64,000 bases of DNA from Allacma fusca. Its lineage: Eukaryota; Arthropoda; Collembola; Symphypleona; Sminthuridae. The notes beneath the pieces are model-generated. The model worked only from the letters and a program-made list of their open reading frames with translations, was not told the origin of the DNA and did no database searches. Positions 1 through 11,533 of this stretch are shown here, one piece after another. The stretch covers positions 26,698,801 through 26,762,800 of the forward strand of contig OX359247.1 of NCBI GenBank assembly GCA_947179485.1. Reading direction: 5' to 3'. The translations under genes and the position numbers were made by a program. Within the stretch, counting starts at the first letter, position 1; each line of letters starts with the position of its first letter.

Positions 1-3000
1 AGTGCTTTCCAGATGTTACTTGAATTTATTACCACGGAGAAACTGATTTAGGTGGATTTTACGCAGACGACGACGCTCCTTCATATGGATGCAGTTGTGA
101 ATTATTATTGCAAAAATAACTGGAAGCTCTTTGGCACGTTTAGACACTAGTTTTTTTTTCGGGAGAACCCTACATATTTATGTATCTATCTGTATGTAAC
201 TATACAGGGTCATACATAGGCCTAGAATATCTCCTTGGATATTTTAATACCAGGGAATGGTAAAGCAGACACGAGGAGGGTAAGGGGTTATTTTATATAT
301 ACGTACATATGGACATCTATGGTTCCATGGATTTTGGGTCGGGATGTTTGCAAAAATTATTTTTGCCCTCTCTCCCTTTTTTCTCTCACTACTCACTACT
401 GTATATATTTCGCCTCGCTCTGGGAAGTCCTCTGGCTTTGGCCTTTAACGTGATGTACGGATTTAACTTTTTTTTTTGTTATCTTTCTCGCTCTTGCTAA
501 TATTTGCCGCAGCTTTATCACGTTAAAAATATGAAATAGCCCCGTCACATGCTTACTTTTAGAGGGCACATTCCTGAAATATGGCAAGTAAGAAAAAAAA
601 GACTCAAAGCGTGGAGAGTCAGTTTTATGGAATCCACAACACAGGGGTTATTTTCACATGTAACAGGGATTGTGGGCTATTTCCCCCTTTATGGTTTGGA
701 CATGAAAAAAAAATTTAATTAGAAAATATTCCGTAATAAAAATGTTATCTTGAGAACACATGTGATTGGGGTAATCTACAGGATCAAACCAAAAAACTAG
801 AAGTATCCCTGTATACATGACACATGCTGGGAGGAAATATTGGCAAGATTGACATCTGAGTCGGTGCAATACAGTACTACTTCTGCTGGGTTTTCCCCTT
901 CAATTTAATACCACTCTCTGCAGTTTTACCCCATGGACTTTGTTTTTGCTAAATTTAAACACTATATGGGATTTTTAGTGTGACATGGTTTGGGTAGTCC
1001 TGAAATTATATGGTGATATTGGGTGGCACTGGGTGGAATGGGAACTTGGGAGTGGGTAATAATAATGGAGCTGGGGACGTTAATAAAGTACTATGATAGG
1101 GTGACGCCGTCGGACAGAACCTCATACAAGGGCAGAAAGTATGTGATAATTTTCGTGGAGAATTGACACTTTCGCTCAAATATTATGTACACTGTATTGT
1201 CAAATTTTGCACGCCATTTCACAATAATATTTTTGCATGGGGAGTACTCTGATGCGGAATTTACACTTGTGCCATTGAGACTTGTGAGCTTTTGGCGTTC
1301 TATACGAAAGCTGTCTTTTTATTGTGGAAAGTGTTGTGCAGATACTAATTGTAAGTGTGGGGGACTTGGGCTCTGTGGAATTGTGCCAATTGCGAGGGAT
1401 ACGGATTGAAATGCATGTATGTTATACATATCTACATATATATTTACATGCTCGTAACATATGCCCGGATAGTACGGGACACTTGGTATATAGTCAGTCA
1501 GAGCAGTGAGGTATATTGTTATTGCTGTCTTGGCTCAACTCTACACAAACATGAATTTTGAACATTCATTTGCACACGCGAACTTGAATGAACTTGTGAT
1601 TTGCATTGTGCACGACAGGAAGCGGCACATTTTTTGAGGGCTTACTGTCATACATGTATATTTTTATATGCAATTGCTGGTATTATATATGTCCCTACAT
1701 AAATTCTCGGAGTGGATGTTATTAGAGGGAATACCAAAATAGAATGTGAGTTTGGGTTCGGATATTTTTTAAATAAATTGCCTCGCTTACTCAAACCCCT
1801 ACAGTTTCGGTATGTATGATAAAGCTTCCCCATAAAATTTTATGCCCGGATTTAATATTGCCTTTTGATTTTTGTTATCATCACAATTGGCTTTGATGGA
1901 GGAAGGAAATTAAACTGCTATGTTCCGTTCATGTTCCTTCAAAAATGAGTTGATAGCCACGGTTGCGGAATTAGTGTGAGGGATGTTATTTTCTAGGGGT
2001 TTGTTCCAACTCCGGGTTTTTATCAACATTTCATTCCGAACCGTAACTTTTACCTATGATTCTACTCTTTAATGACGCCGTAGTCCAATCCAGCCGACTA
2101 ATGAAATAATTAGGGGAAAATGAGTACTTGACGTCAGAGGCTCGCGTGCTCAGAGACAATAAGTTTTGAATTAATTCACACCAAGCTAAGGGAAGGGGTC
2201 TGGAAATAAATACTAAATTGCGAGATGTCTCCCACGTTTTTTAAACATTTCTTTTTCTGCAGGACGTAGTACACTTGGGCCCGTGATATATTTCCTTGCC
2301 AGTGGGTACATTTGTACAAGTCTGGATATTAAAATTAGAGCTTTTGTTTTCTCCCAGTTTTTCACCCATAAATTGGGGGTCCTATTCGTAAATGTAGCTT
2401 TGAGAATTATGTTGATACATATCTTGACTCAAAAAATAAACGGGAATGTTTGCAAATTTACTCATGGAAATACTCGTGTCGTCATGTGTTTTTCCTTTCA
2501 TGTCCCCACTTGAAAGCGGTTGATTTGGTTTGATATTTTATGCTGGGGATCCCAGCCGCGGAGAAATGCAATCCTCGAGAGAAATCCAAAATTAATATTA
2601 CTTCTAGCTCAAAATTTATACCTGTCACCAAGGCTTGGAGTGTAGCTTTTATCTCTCTGCCTGTCATACGTCTCGGGAGGTAATTTCTCATAAATTATAA
2701 TGTGGGCTAAGCCAGCACATATTTAGAAATAAATTAGGAAATTATCTCCGTAGCCTTTGTAAAAGGTGTGAAGACAATTTAAATCCACAAATGCCCCAAC
2801 AAAATCTTACACAATCCTACATTTTGTTTCTAACATAAGACACAAATATTATTACAACTATCACAAAGGTAACTTAAACCCCATGGATTACAATTTACTT
2901 AAAATCAAGGCCGGAGCCATGTTGTCTTAAATTGTTCTAAATTTCTTACGTACGTTAATTTCAAATCCTATAGATAATAGGATGATAATCAGGGCATGCA

Positions 3001-4530
3001 AAAACAATTGTAAATAATTGTGTAATTCCAAACAATACATATATTCACACTTGAACATATCAACGTACATATAGATACTTGTAAATATGAGAATCCGATG
3101 TTGGAAAAATGTGTGGGTTAATTTGTATAGAAGGAAAAAAAGCGTGAAATTATTTTCACCATAAAGAGAGTAATAGGAGCTGACAGGGAGGTTTTCAATT
3201 GTGAATTTCCTACTAAATGGACCCCACCCTAGAGCTAACTATATCAATGTTAGTCCTGGATGGAGACACTCTGAATTAGCATAATGATACTATCGGTCCC
3301 AGAGTGAATGGAGGACTGGTCTTATTCATTTTGTTATGATTGTAAAATGCACTAACGTCCGTCCGCCTTTGATTCCAATAAAATCTCATATTGGACGGGA
3401 CAGGTGGACATCGAGAGGATTTCTGGTCATTGAAAACAGAGCATATTTTTGGTGTTGGATTTTTGATGTGGAATTCGTGATTTTCTACTTTTAGGGAGTA
3501 CCTTCAGGGGAAAAATCTCCCTTGTGGTATTTCCAATTCTACCTGTCACATGCATATAGTCAAGTACTATAGATATATATCTATGCATATGTAGAAATCG
3601 CTCATATTCACAGAGAGAGAGAGAAGTTCTAATGACAGTAAAATGTTGACTAAGGATTTTCACAAAAGGTGCTATTCTATATTAAAGCGATGAGGTGAAA
3701 ACATAATAGTGAGAAAACGATGACAATATCCACTATATGTGGTTGATATGGACGTTATGGAAGGACAATGTCAATGGCATTGTTGCATCAGGAACAATTA
3801 CTATTAAGGCTGGTTGTTCTTGTCATTGTCATTGAGGGAGAAGTTAAAAAATGAACTCGCCAAATGAACAGTCTTTTGGACTACATGTGGGGACGAGGAA
3901 TACAACGATGGATTTCTTGATAAACAATTGGCATTGTTTGCTTTTTATTTCGTGAACTTTTCAGTTTTCATATGTGCACATAGAACGCACAACACATGAA
4001 ACACATAACTCTCTACAGTGTGTTCATGGACTTGTATAAGTATCTACAGTTTGTGCAAATAATATATGATATGTTTTTTTTATCTCACAAACATACAATT
4101 TGTCTCGAAACCACTCTGTTGGTAGCTCCAACTCGGGAACGTTTTTTGATAATATTGGACTACGGGGGATGCTTTATATGAACTACCGTAGTCTGTACTG
4201 TTCTTCCTATATACATAGATGTATCTACTACTGTCTACAGGGAGCAATTTATTTATAAATCAATGTGTACAACTGCTCCAAGTGTGTGTGTGTGTAGTTA
4301 CTGTTGTACTAATAATGCAGGATTCAGTGGGTGAATAGTTTCAGGTCTGACTCGTTCGTAGTTTTGAGCATGTATGAAGGAACATCTGTTTTAACGTTTC
4401 CATTACTCATTTATTACTGCTTTATTTGGCCAGTGTGTCCATAGAGTAGTAAAAGTGATAAGCTTCATTTAAATCCAATTGAATGTTGTGTATGCGGTTT
4501 ATCGCCCAGGAATCTTCTCCTCCCTGTTAG

Positions 4531-4584
4531 TCTTCTCTCTCTCTCTTTCTCTCTCTCTCTCTCGCTCTCTGTCTCTCTTTTCAG
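4531..4584. repeat. CT-rich microsatellite ending in an acceptor-like AG
   Basis: An interrupted (CT)n tract is followed by 'ctcttttcag' at 4584. About 26 codons are open after it with no donor, so it is treated as a decoy splice acceptor. Confidence 0.8.
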
Positions 4585-5291
4585 CATGACGTGCAGGAAT
4601 TAAGCGAACACAATAGGAACAAACGGCATGATACAAATCTGCGGATGCTCTCAAAAATGAAGTGATACCATTCAAATAAATGCTTCCGTCACATACATAA
4701 CTCCTGCAACGTGTGCAGAGCTGCTTCAACCATATACAACACTGGCTTTCATATGTACAAATCGTACTTTAATTTGACAATGTAATTTGCAGAATGTTCA
4801 TCCCCGTATGTATCCCTAGCTTCAGAGAGTTTCCCTGCCTTGTGGCATAATAAACAGAGACAAAGTACAGGGGTATACCCAGAGCTATACATACAGGAGC
4901 CACACATGTGGTCAAATTCAATTTCCAGACACTCCTCCAGCCATGGACTGAGTAAGCAGACGTTGTTAGTCTGCATATAGTTACCACAATAATAACAGAG
5001 TGTGCATAAACTCTCACGGAATTCCATGATTTATTAAAATTCTAAAGCTGGGAATGTTGGGGAGTGGGAGGGGTATTTATTTCCTATGGAGAAAGGAAAC
5101 AAGGCTATGAATTCAGAAATGAAATCGTTTTTTTTAATATTGACTTGCTTTTTTTCCCCCTACAAAGACTTTTGCTTCATCAGACCTTTACAGATGGGCT
5201 TGAACAATAACCATTCCTCCGCTCTCTCAAGACATTTTCAATAAAAATTGGCTGGAGATGGAAATTATGATAAGTAGATATGCAAGAGCAG

Positions 5292-5312
5292 GAGAGAGGG
5301 AGAGAGAGAGAG
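5292..5312. repeat. (GA)n microsatellite
   Basis: Short GA tract with one interruption. Confidence 0.8.
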
Positions 5313-5674
5313 TATCCCTATTCTCTGAGCTGTTCATGATGAACCTGGCGTTTTGTGAATGGTTGAGTTGTGATAGGAAAATGAGAAAATACATGAACGT
5401 GAGCGCTTGAGAGTTGATAAGTTAAAGGGAGGATGTATCTTTATCAGAATGGATGAGAAAAGCTAAAAATTGAATTAGAGGGAAGCTTGACTCTGTTCAA
5501 GACAATATTGTCGAGCGTGGAGAGACGGGTAGGGACTAGGTTATGGGCGGGAAATGGAACAAGAGGATGAATTCCCTGGAGAGATAGAAGATTCGATCAG
5601 ATTCCACCTTGATACCTTCAAGCCATGATTTTGATTTATTCCTTTCATTTCCTGGATTTATTCTTTTCTCCTAT

Positions 5675-5682
5675 GAGAGAAT

Positions 5683-5714
<32 letters not shown>

Positions 5715-5728
5715 AAGAGAGAGAGAGG
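5675..5728. repeat. (GA)n microsatellite
   Basis: Interrupted GA tract. Confidence 0.85.
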
Positions 5729-5889
5729 CTTCATGGAAGGACGTATGACTGAAAAGTAATGTAGAGTCTTGAGAAGAAATGAGAAAGACGCATTGGGATA
5801 AATACTATAGGTGGAAAATGTATATCTATAAATGACCATATTGCACTTGAGCTCTTGACAGAGTCACTCTCTCTTTCCCTCTCCTGTAG

Positions 5890-6130
5890 GCTGCTTCAAG
5901 AGAAATAATGAAAGTCATTGCGTCAACGCTGTCAAGTTCCTCTCTTGGCAATTCCAGAGAGCCTCCCAAATGCACCTGTATCATTGGGCAAGCTCCGTCT
6001 ATGTTCTGATAGTAACTATGTATATGCCCCTGCTATGTACATCCGTAGGTCTGAACCCACAGGATTTTTTTGTACTTGTTGCGAAAGAGAAACGGAGAAA
6101 TGAAATTCTCGGAAATGAGCTCTTATCTTG
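5890..6130 (+). other. Candidate exon after a strong acceptor-like tract
   Basis: A long pyrimidine tract ends in 'tttccctctcctgtag' at 5889. From 5892 one frame is open for 79 codons (starting CFKRNNESHCVNAVKF) to a stop near 6130, and a second frame is open for about 39 codons. Donor-like GTs inside are weak; a better one (gtaagg, about 6147) lies after the stop. No protein family is recognised. It could be a decoy acceptor, a skipped exon or a terminal exon of an unknown transcript. Confidence 0.12.
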
Positions 6131-7274
6131 ATTTGTGCATTTACTTGTAAGGTTATTAGTTTTTTATTAAATGATAAAATTCTATTGGAAAGGCTCCTCA
6201 ACTCATATGGAGCCGTCTGCCAGCCCCAGTCCAGAGAATCAATTTCCTTGATACAACCTACAGCTTTGAGGAGTCTCACTCCCGTCTCAACTCTCCTGGC
6301 AATTAGCAATGAAAAATGACTAAAGGCAGCAAATTTCCTCAACCCAATTAGCCCGGCTGGCTTTTTCCAGTACTATAACCGTACATACATAATTACATAC
6401 ATATTTATACGTGTGAGACTGTCAGCTGTGCATTCCCGTATAAGAGGAAGGAAGATGAGTGGCCTGTGACAGGTTATATGGAGATGGAGGTCTTGATCTC
6501 CTGAGCTCTTCTCCTGATCGGTTTCCTGGAAGATACTTCTCCGGTGATGGGTCTCGTCCTATACCTATATACAAGGACATATATTTACAGAGCTTAAGGG
6601 ATAGACTACATTTTGCAACTTCCTGGGCTACGCTGTAATACATCCACATTTATGGGTTGTACTATGTATAGGGAAGAGTCGGGGCGGCGTTTATTTGCTC
6701 GTACGTACATACATATGTAATTATGTACATACATCCCTCTATATACAGAGTATCTACTGGGAGGGCAATCATGTAATTGTGTGTCGATATGTACGACAAT
6801 GTGTTCTGGCTGAGTTGTAGGGATGAAGTCCCTACACCCAGTGATGAGGTACAGAGAAAGAGGTTGGGAGAGCAAGAGGCACCGAAGTGAGAGATATAAC
6901 AGGTTGTCCCAGCAGTCCGTGCACATAGCATGTTTGCCATTTTGAAATGTTTGAGAATTTCAAGCACGCTGAGGAAATAAGATCAGAGGGAGAAACAAAC
7001 ACGTTAGTTTTGCTACAAGAGCGGCTTCTCCACAAGGAACTTTGGGCTAAATCCACAGGATTTTGTCAAAGTTTCAAGTCTAAGCTCCGTGAGACCGTCG
7101 GCATTTGTGATTGACTCAAGCTTATCTGCATTGATTTTCCACTGAGTGACGACAAGGCGGGACTCAAAACTGAGCAAAGAAAACTCATAAACCCGTGTGC
7201 TTTCCGCTTTATAACCATATCTGACAATATGCATGACCTCATCTAGGGGCTACTCAATACCCAAATGGATATTT

Positions 7275-7276
<2 letters not shown>

Positions 7277-7316
<40 letters not shown>
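7277..7316. repeat. (AG)20 microsatellite
   Basis: Uninterrupted AG repeat, 40 bp. Confidence 0.95.
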
Positions 7317-7318
<2 letters not shown>

Positions 7319-8172
7319 CCTCCATCACATGCATAGCAAAATAACAAACAGATATGTCAAATGTATATTGATACAAGCATTCATACGTAGACTATATCCA
7401 AATCCTGCTTGCATAACTAAATGAAGTTTCATCCACTGGAAATTTCTAGGGCATATATTTACAATTTCTGATGAGATGATTTCCATTTCCCCTATTTTCG
7501 TGTTTGCAATTTCTCCAACAACCTGTAATCAGATCAAGTCAGGTTTTATTAGCAGGGCCTCATCCCTCCCCATCCATATGTCTCGTCATTGAGGATGCTA
7601 GGAATGCAAAATTGAAATTGAAATTCTAATCGGTACAGTCCCTCAAATATCATGTTCTTTTGATTACTCCGTCAAATCATTGGATTTCTCACCATATTTA
7701 AATCATCGGTGAGGAGACCAAATGAACCAGATACATTTTGATGAGAAGGGAAATGATGTAAGTTGAAAAATACTACTTTTTAAATTGGAATATTATTCAA
7801 TATACCTCTTGATTTGTGATTGTGCTCTAAATAAATTTCCTCCCTGTGATTCCCTTCAACTGATAACACTTATCAGAAAAATATTTTCAATACACAGTAA
7901 ATACATATGTGAGTAAGCTCTGAATTAAAATCCGATTCAAAACAAGTTCCTCTTCATCTCTCTGTGTTAAAAGATTCTGAGCAACTTTTGATTTTATACT
8001 CTTTCATTAGACTTGATCCAACAAGCAGTTTACTTTCAAGATAAATTGATCCTGCTTCATTTGCCTTTAATGCATAATAATGTAAAATTGGTCCGTCTTA
8101 TTACATCAAATGAAAATAAAAGTAGATCATTTTGCTCCTAATCGAAATCCCCTCTGATCACATTTTACCTCC

Positions 8173-8222
8173 AAGCCCACTATATATATATAGTGGGCTT
8201 GTATAGTGGGCTTGTATAGTGG
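8173..8222. repeat. Perfect 28-bp palindrome followed by a 13-bp tandem repeat
   Basis: AAGCCCAC and GTGGGCTT arms surround an alternating TA core to make a perfect palindrome at 8173-8200. From 8189 the unit tatagtgggcttg repeats 2.6 times to 8222. It may form a cruciform or hairpin. The tandem copies look like slippage starting from the right arm. Confidence 0.85.
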
Positions 8223-8628
8223 CATATATATGTACATTCATTACAGGAGCTCTGAGGGAGCTGAGAGGACATAAGGAGCAGGTGTGGAGTTCCTAACGAA
8301 CAGTATCCATGTACACTTTAATTAAGAATGTATACATGGGAAAGGTTCGTTGAACAACATGAATGGTCAATCTACTACTAGCTCTAGTAGTTCCAGAGAT
8401 TTTCAATGCCGAGATGCTTTTCTTACTTGAAGAGAAAAAAAATCAAGGGAAAGATGATGCAGGAAAGGAGAGGAACTCTTGGTCCTTAAAGCTTAACTTT
8501 GGATATCCGTTGGATCTTTCTTCCTCTTCTTCTTGGAGGTGAATTTCGTGGAGAAAGGGAAAAGTTGGGAAAGGGTTTACCATCAAATTTTATACGACTA
8601 AAAAGCGGAGAAGAAAGTTCTTTCTCAT

Positions 8629-8646
8629 CTCTCTCTCTCTCTCTCT
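8629..8646. repeat. (CT)n microsatellite
   Basis: Pure CT run. Confidence 0.85.
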
Positions 8647-8821
8647 GTTGTACACAGTGGAGTAATGTAAGTACGTGTGAATGTATAATACATACATATG
8701 CACTCCTGGGCTCTCCTTTGTGCAATGAACTCGAGTTTATGAAAGAAGTGCGTTTAGAGACCTGCGACAAGTAGAATGGCAAAAAGGTCATTTACTCTGT
8801 CAACCATGTCTCTAACACTAG

Positions 8822-8860
8822 CACACACTTGCCGCTCCTCTCTGCATGGGCAAGTGTGTG
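8822..8860. repeat. Inverted repeat, 12-bp arms
   Basis: cacacacttgcc (8822-8833) and ggcaagtgtgtg (8849-8860) are exact reverse complements around a 15-nt loop. The right arm continues into a TG microsatellite. Confidence 0.8.
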
Positions 8861-8901
8861 TGTGTGTATGTACGAAGGGTGTGTGTGTGTGTGTGTGTGT
8901 G
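8853..8901. repeat. Two (TG)n tracts
   Basis: TG runs at 8853-8867 and 8880-8901 are separated by a short unique segment. Confidence 0.85.
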
Positions 8902-10232
8902 CTGCCCGTCCTAACTAGTACAGAGTAAATAACAGCTTATATACAAAAAGAGATTCGCATTGTGCCGCAGTTGAAACGTAGTCTATACCTACATACGTAC
9001 ATATACATACATACATAGTTCCAGTAGTGTGAACCTGTGAACCATTTTAGCTAAACTATATATCCTGACTCTATCGGTAGGAAAAGCCCACTCCCTTGAT
9101 AAGCATAATGTTGTATGATTCAGAGAGTAAAGACTACTGCTGTTTGATAGCTGCTACTGTATAGTTATACAAATAGGTACATATGTATATAATTACTCTA
9201 TATCTCATCCTGAAACATGAAGTCAGGAGTGAGAAAAGAAGTGAATGCAGAATTACATTAAAAAAGAAACCCTCGTGGATATATTGCGCCTGTGAGTAGG
9301 CGTAAAGTACAGTTGTCGTTATTGTTGCTAATACAGACGGAGTCTGTGTTGCTGCTGTGTGCTTATGCTCGGACCATAGGTGTATACTCATAGTATAGGA
9401 GATACATATATACTCATGGCATGGTCATAGTATTGTAAAGAACCGTTTGCAACGTTTGGGTCAACACATCCGCACTTTGTGTATGTACTCCCTCCTACTT
9501 CCTTTCTCTCTCTTTCTCCTCGGCCTGGACGTGAATAATACGTGTGTTTCTGTCTGCATGTGAACATTTCCCTTTGCGACTGACTCACATTATATATGTC
9601 TCTTTTATTTAGCACGACAAGTACGAGTTAAAAAGGCATGAGGAAGGATGCATTCTCTGAATGCTGAAAGCCTCTGCGATGGTTATAATTTTTTCCCCAT
9701 GTAATTGTGCTATAGGAGGGAATTCTGAGGCAAATCAGTAATGCTAACAATAATAAGTTGGAAGTATTTCTCTGTGGAATTTTTTTTTACGAGGGAACAT
9801 TCTCAATGTGCAGAGCATTACGTACATATGTACATGCTCCTGTGCACACTACCCTTTGATATTGTACATACAAAAGGAACTGTCAGGGAGAAAAGTTTCT
9901 GAAGTGAAATAAGATGTATGATATATAGTATATAAGTATATGGGACTATGTACAGAAGCCATTATACCCAATTATGTATCATGATAATACCCTGGATCGT
10001 CATCACAATTCACGCAGTAATAACAATCTCATGTTACCCCTATCTCAATGCGCACCCTGCCTGTATCACTTCTTGATGGATCTGTACAGAGTGGATGGGG
10101 CCTCACAGACAGTCACACAACTCCCCATTGAAATGACTGGAAAAGTTTGGGAATACTTGAAGCAAGACACACTTACATGAAATATGCATTTCCGTGTCTC
10201 ATTTTAACAGCCGTCAATTGTGACATTATGAA

Positions 10233-10274
10233 CGTCAAAGTCAGAAAGTTGGAATGTAACTTTCCGACTTGACG
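10233..10274. repeat. Imperfect hairpin, 17-18 nt arms
   Basis: cgtcaaagtcagaaagtt and aactttccgacttgacg pair around a 7-nt loop with one bulged A and one A:C mismatch. The stem is too short for a typical microRNA precursor. Confidence 0.7.
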
Positions 10275-10701
10275 GAAAGAAACTTAAATGTCTTGTATGG
10301 GAGTACAGTTTATAGGCTCAAGTTCAAAGTTTTCTGCTCCCGTACTATTATTATTATTGTCATCATCAAGTTTTGAGCTGTTTGGGAAGCTCTTTGGGAA
10401 GGGCTCCTTGTGTCTGTGCGTAGGATTTTGGAACAGGGCTCCAAGTAAATTTAGCATATAAACACACATAAATACATACATATTCCAATGCATGCTGTAC
10501 GCAAGTTCTTCAAAAAAATATACAATATTTAAAGGCAGAGGGCTATTATGTATATGCTGTAAGAAGGGTAGGAAGGTCTCACTGGGTTGGAAGACATGGG
10601 CAAGTTTGTCAATAAAAAAATCCACATTTTATTTACATATTGATTAACTGTACCCTATGAATCCTATCTTTTGACGTGTTGCTCATAAATTTCTCTCGCA
10701 G

Positions 10702-10710
10702 GAATTTCAA
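10702..10710 (+). other. Candidate 9-nt microexon
   Basis: An acceptor-like 'tttctctcgcag' and a donor-like 'gtgagc' enclose just GAATTTCAA. Nine bases would insert three residues without shifting frame, as neural microexons often do. Such AG...GT pairs arise by chance in long introns, so this stays speculative. Confidence 0.08.
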
Positions 10711-10722
10711 GTGAGCTAGACA

Positions 10723-10778
10723 GACGGACCGGGTTTTACGATAAGCTGTAAAAATTTCAGACAACTTCCCAGTCCGTC
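10723..10778. repeat. Compound hairpin
   Basis: The outer arms gacggaccggg (10723-10733) and cccagtccgtc (10768-10778) pair at 10 of 11 positions. The inner arms ttttac (10734-10739) and gtaaaa (10748-10753) pair perfectly. A 14-nt unpaired segment lies between the inner and outer right arms. Confidence 0.65.
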
Positions 10779-11270
10779 CATCCATTGAGACCCGTCTTGT
10801 TTTTAAATATTCAAGTGCCTTTATGATTTTCTGAGATGTTTATGTATTTTCGGGAGCACTTGCAATATTTTTAGATCCCCGTGATCTTGTTGTGAGTCCG
10901 GAGGATTTTTGAATAGGGAACTTTTGAGAAATCCATACTATCAGCTTTTAGGAACTCAAAGGAAGCGTGTGTATCTAATTTATGTATAATCAAATCCTTA
11001 AAACTCTACTCTACTGACGGAATTACTCGCTAAAAAATGGAATACTCATGGAGTCATTGAGGTTTAATTACAATTGATTAAATTGTTGAGGGAAATCTCA
11101 AAGGTTGAACATCTGGCTATTTGAATACTTGCTCTAATGGGAATTTAGTGTTCCTTGATGGAAATTAATAGTAATTTAGTTGGGATGGACGCAGTGACTT
11201 GAACTTCCCAAATGCTTATTCTATGATAATGATTCCCATGTATACTCAAAAACTCAATAACTTAATCGAT

Positions 11271-11300
11271 GTATTTTTTTTTGTGTGATTTCAGGTAAGA
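11271..11300 (+). other. Candidate recursive-splicing ratchet point (zero-length exon)
   Basis: A T-rich tract (11271-11292) runs directly into 'tgatttcag|gtaaga', with the junction at 11294/11295. The acceptor AG and a good donor GTAAGA therefore abut with no exon between. Recursive splice sites of this form are known in long introns of Drosophila genes, where they let a large intron be removed in steps. The site lies on the same strand as the Ig exon and about 46 kb upstream of it. It is the best match of this kind that I found by eye in the window. It might instead be the start of an ordinary exon, because one frame stays open after it. Confidence 0.5.
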
Positions 11301-11533
11301 GAACGCCTTATGGTATTCACAAGGACATAAGAATGAGAACCCGGCTAACATCTGGCAGTGTATTTGGTGGTGGTTGGGGAGGGAGCGATAAGCACTTGTG
11401 TAGTACAGATATCTACTGGGAGACAGGAAGTCAGGGAAAAAACCTTTTCTCATTGGGGTTAAGTACTTGCAATGAGAATACTTACTCCTGCCTCCTGACT
11501 AACGTTCATCAGAAAAGAAACGGCGGAGACTGA
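11295..11533 (+). other. Open frame following the ratchet site, possible alternative exon
   Basis: Reading from the acceptor with two bases completing a split codon, the same entry phase as the Ig exon, the frame stays open for about 78 codons to a stop at 11531-11533. The peptide (for example KRTPYGIHKDIRMRT, then LSTCNENTYSCLL) matches no family I recognise. No strong donor is seen inside it. It could be chance, or an exon introducing an early stop when the ratchet donor is not used. Confidence 0.15.

Larger units (their letters stand above)
1..11294 (+). other. Presumed giant-intron sequence, first segment up to the ratchet site
   Basis: No reading frame here looks like a conserved protein. 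The stretch contains AT-rich unique-looking DNA, CT/GA tracts at 4531-4581, 5292-5312, 5675-5728, 7277-7316 and 8629-8646, TG tracts near 8853-8901, the palindrome at 8173-8200, and hairpins at 8822-8860, 10233-10274 and 10723-10778. It is assigned to an intron only because the single good exon lies downstream on the same strand. It could equally include intergenic DNA or the gene's 5' end, since no upstream exon is visible. Confidence 0.5.

Noticed and set aside
2251-2513. Acceptor-like 'ctttttctgcag' at 2272 followed by an open frame
   Set aside because: No good donor follows and the frame is hydrophobic AT-rich sequence without a recognisable domain.
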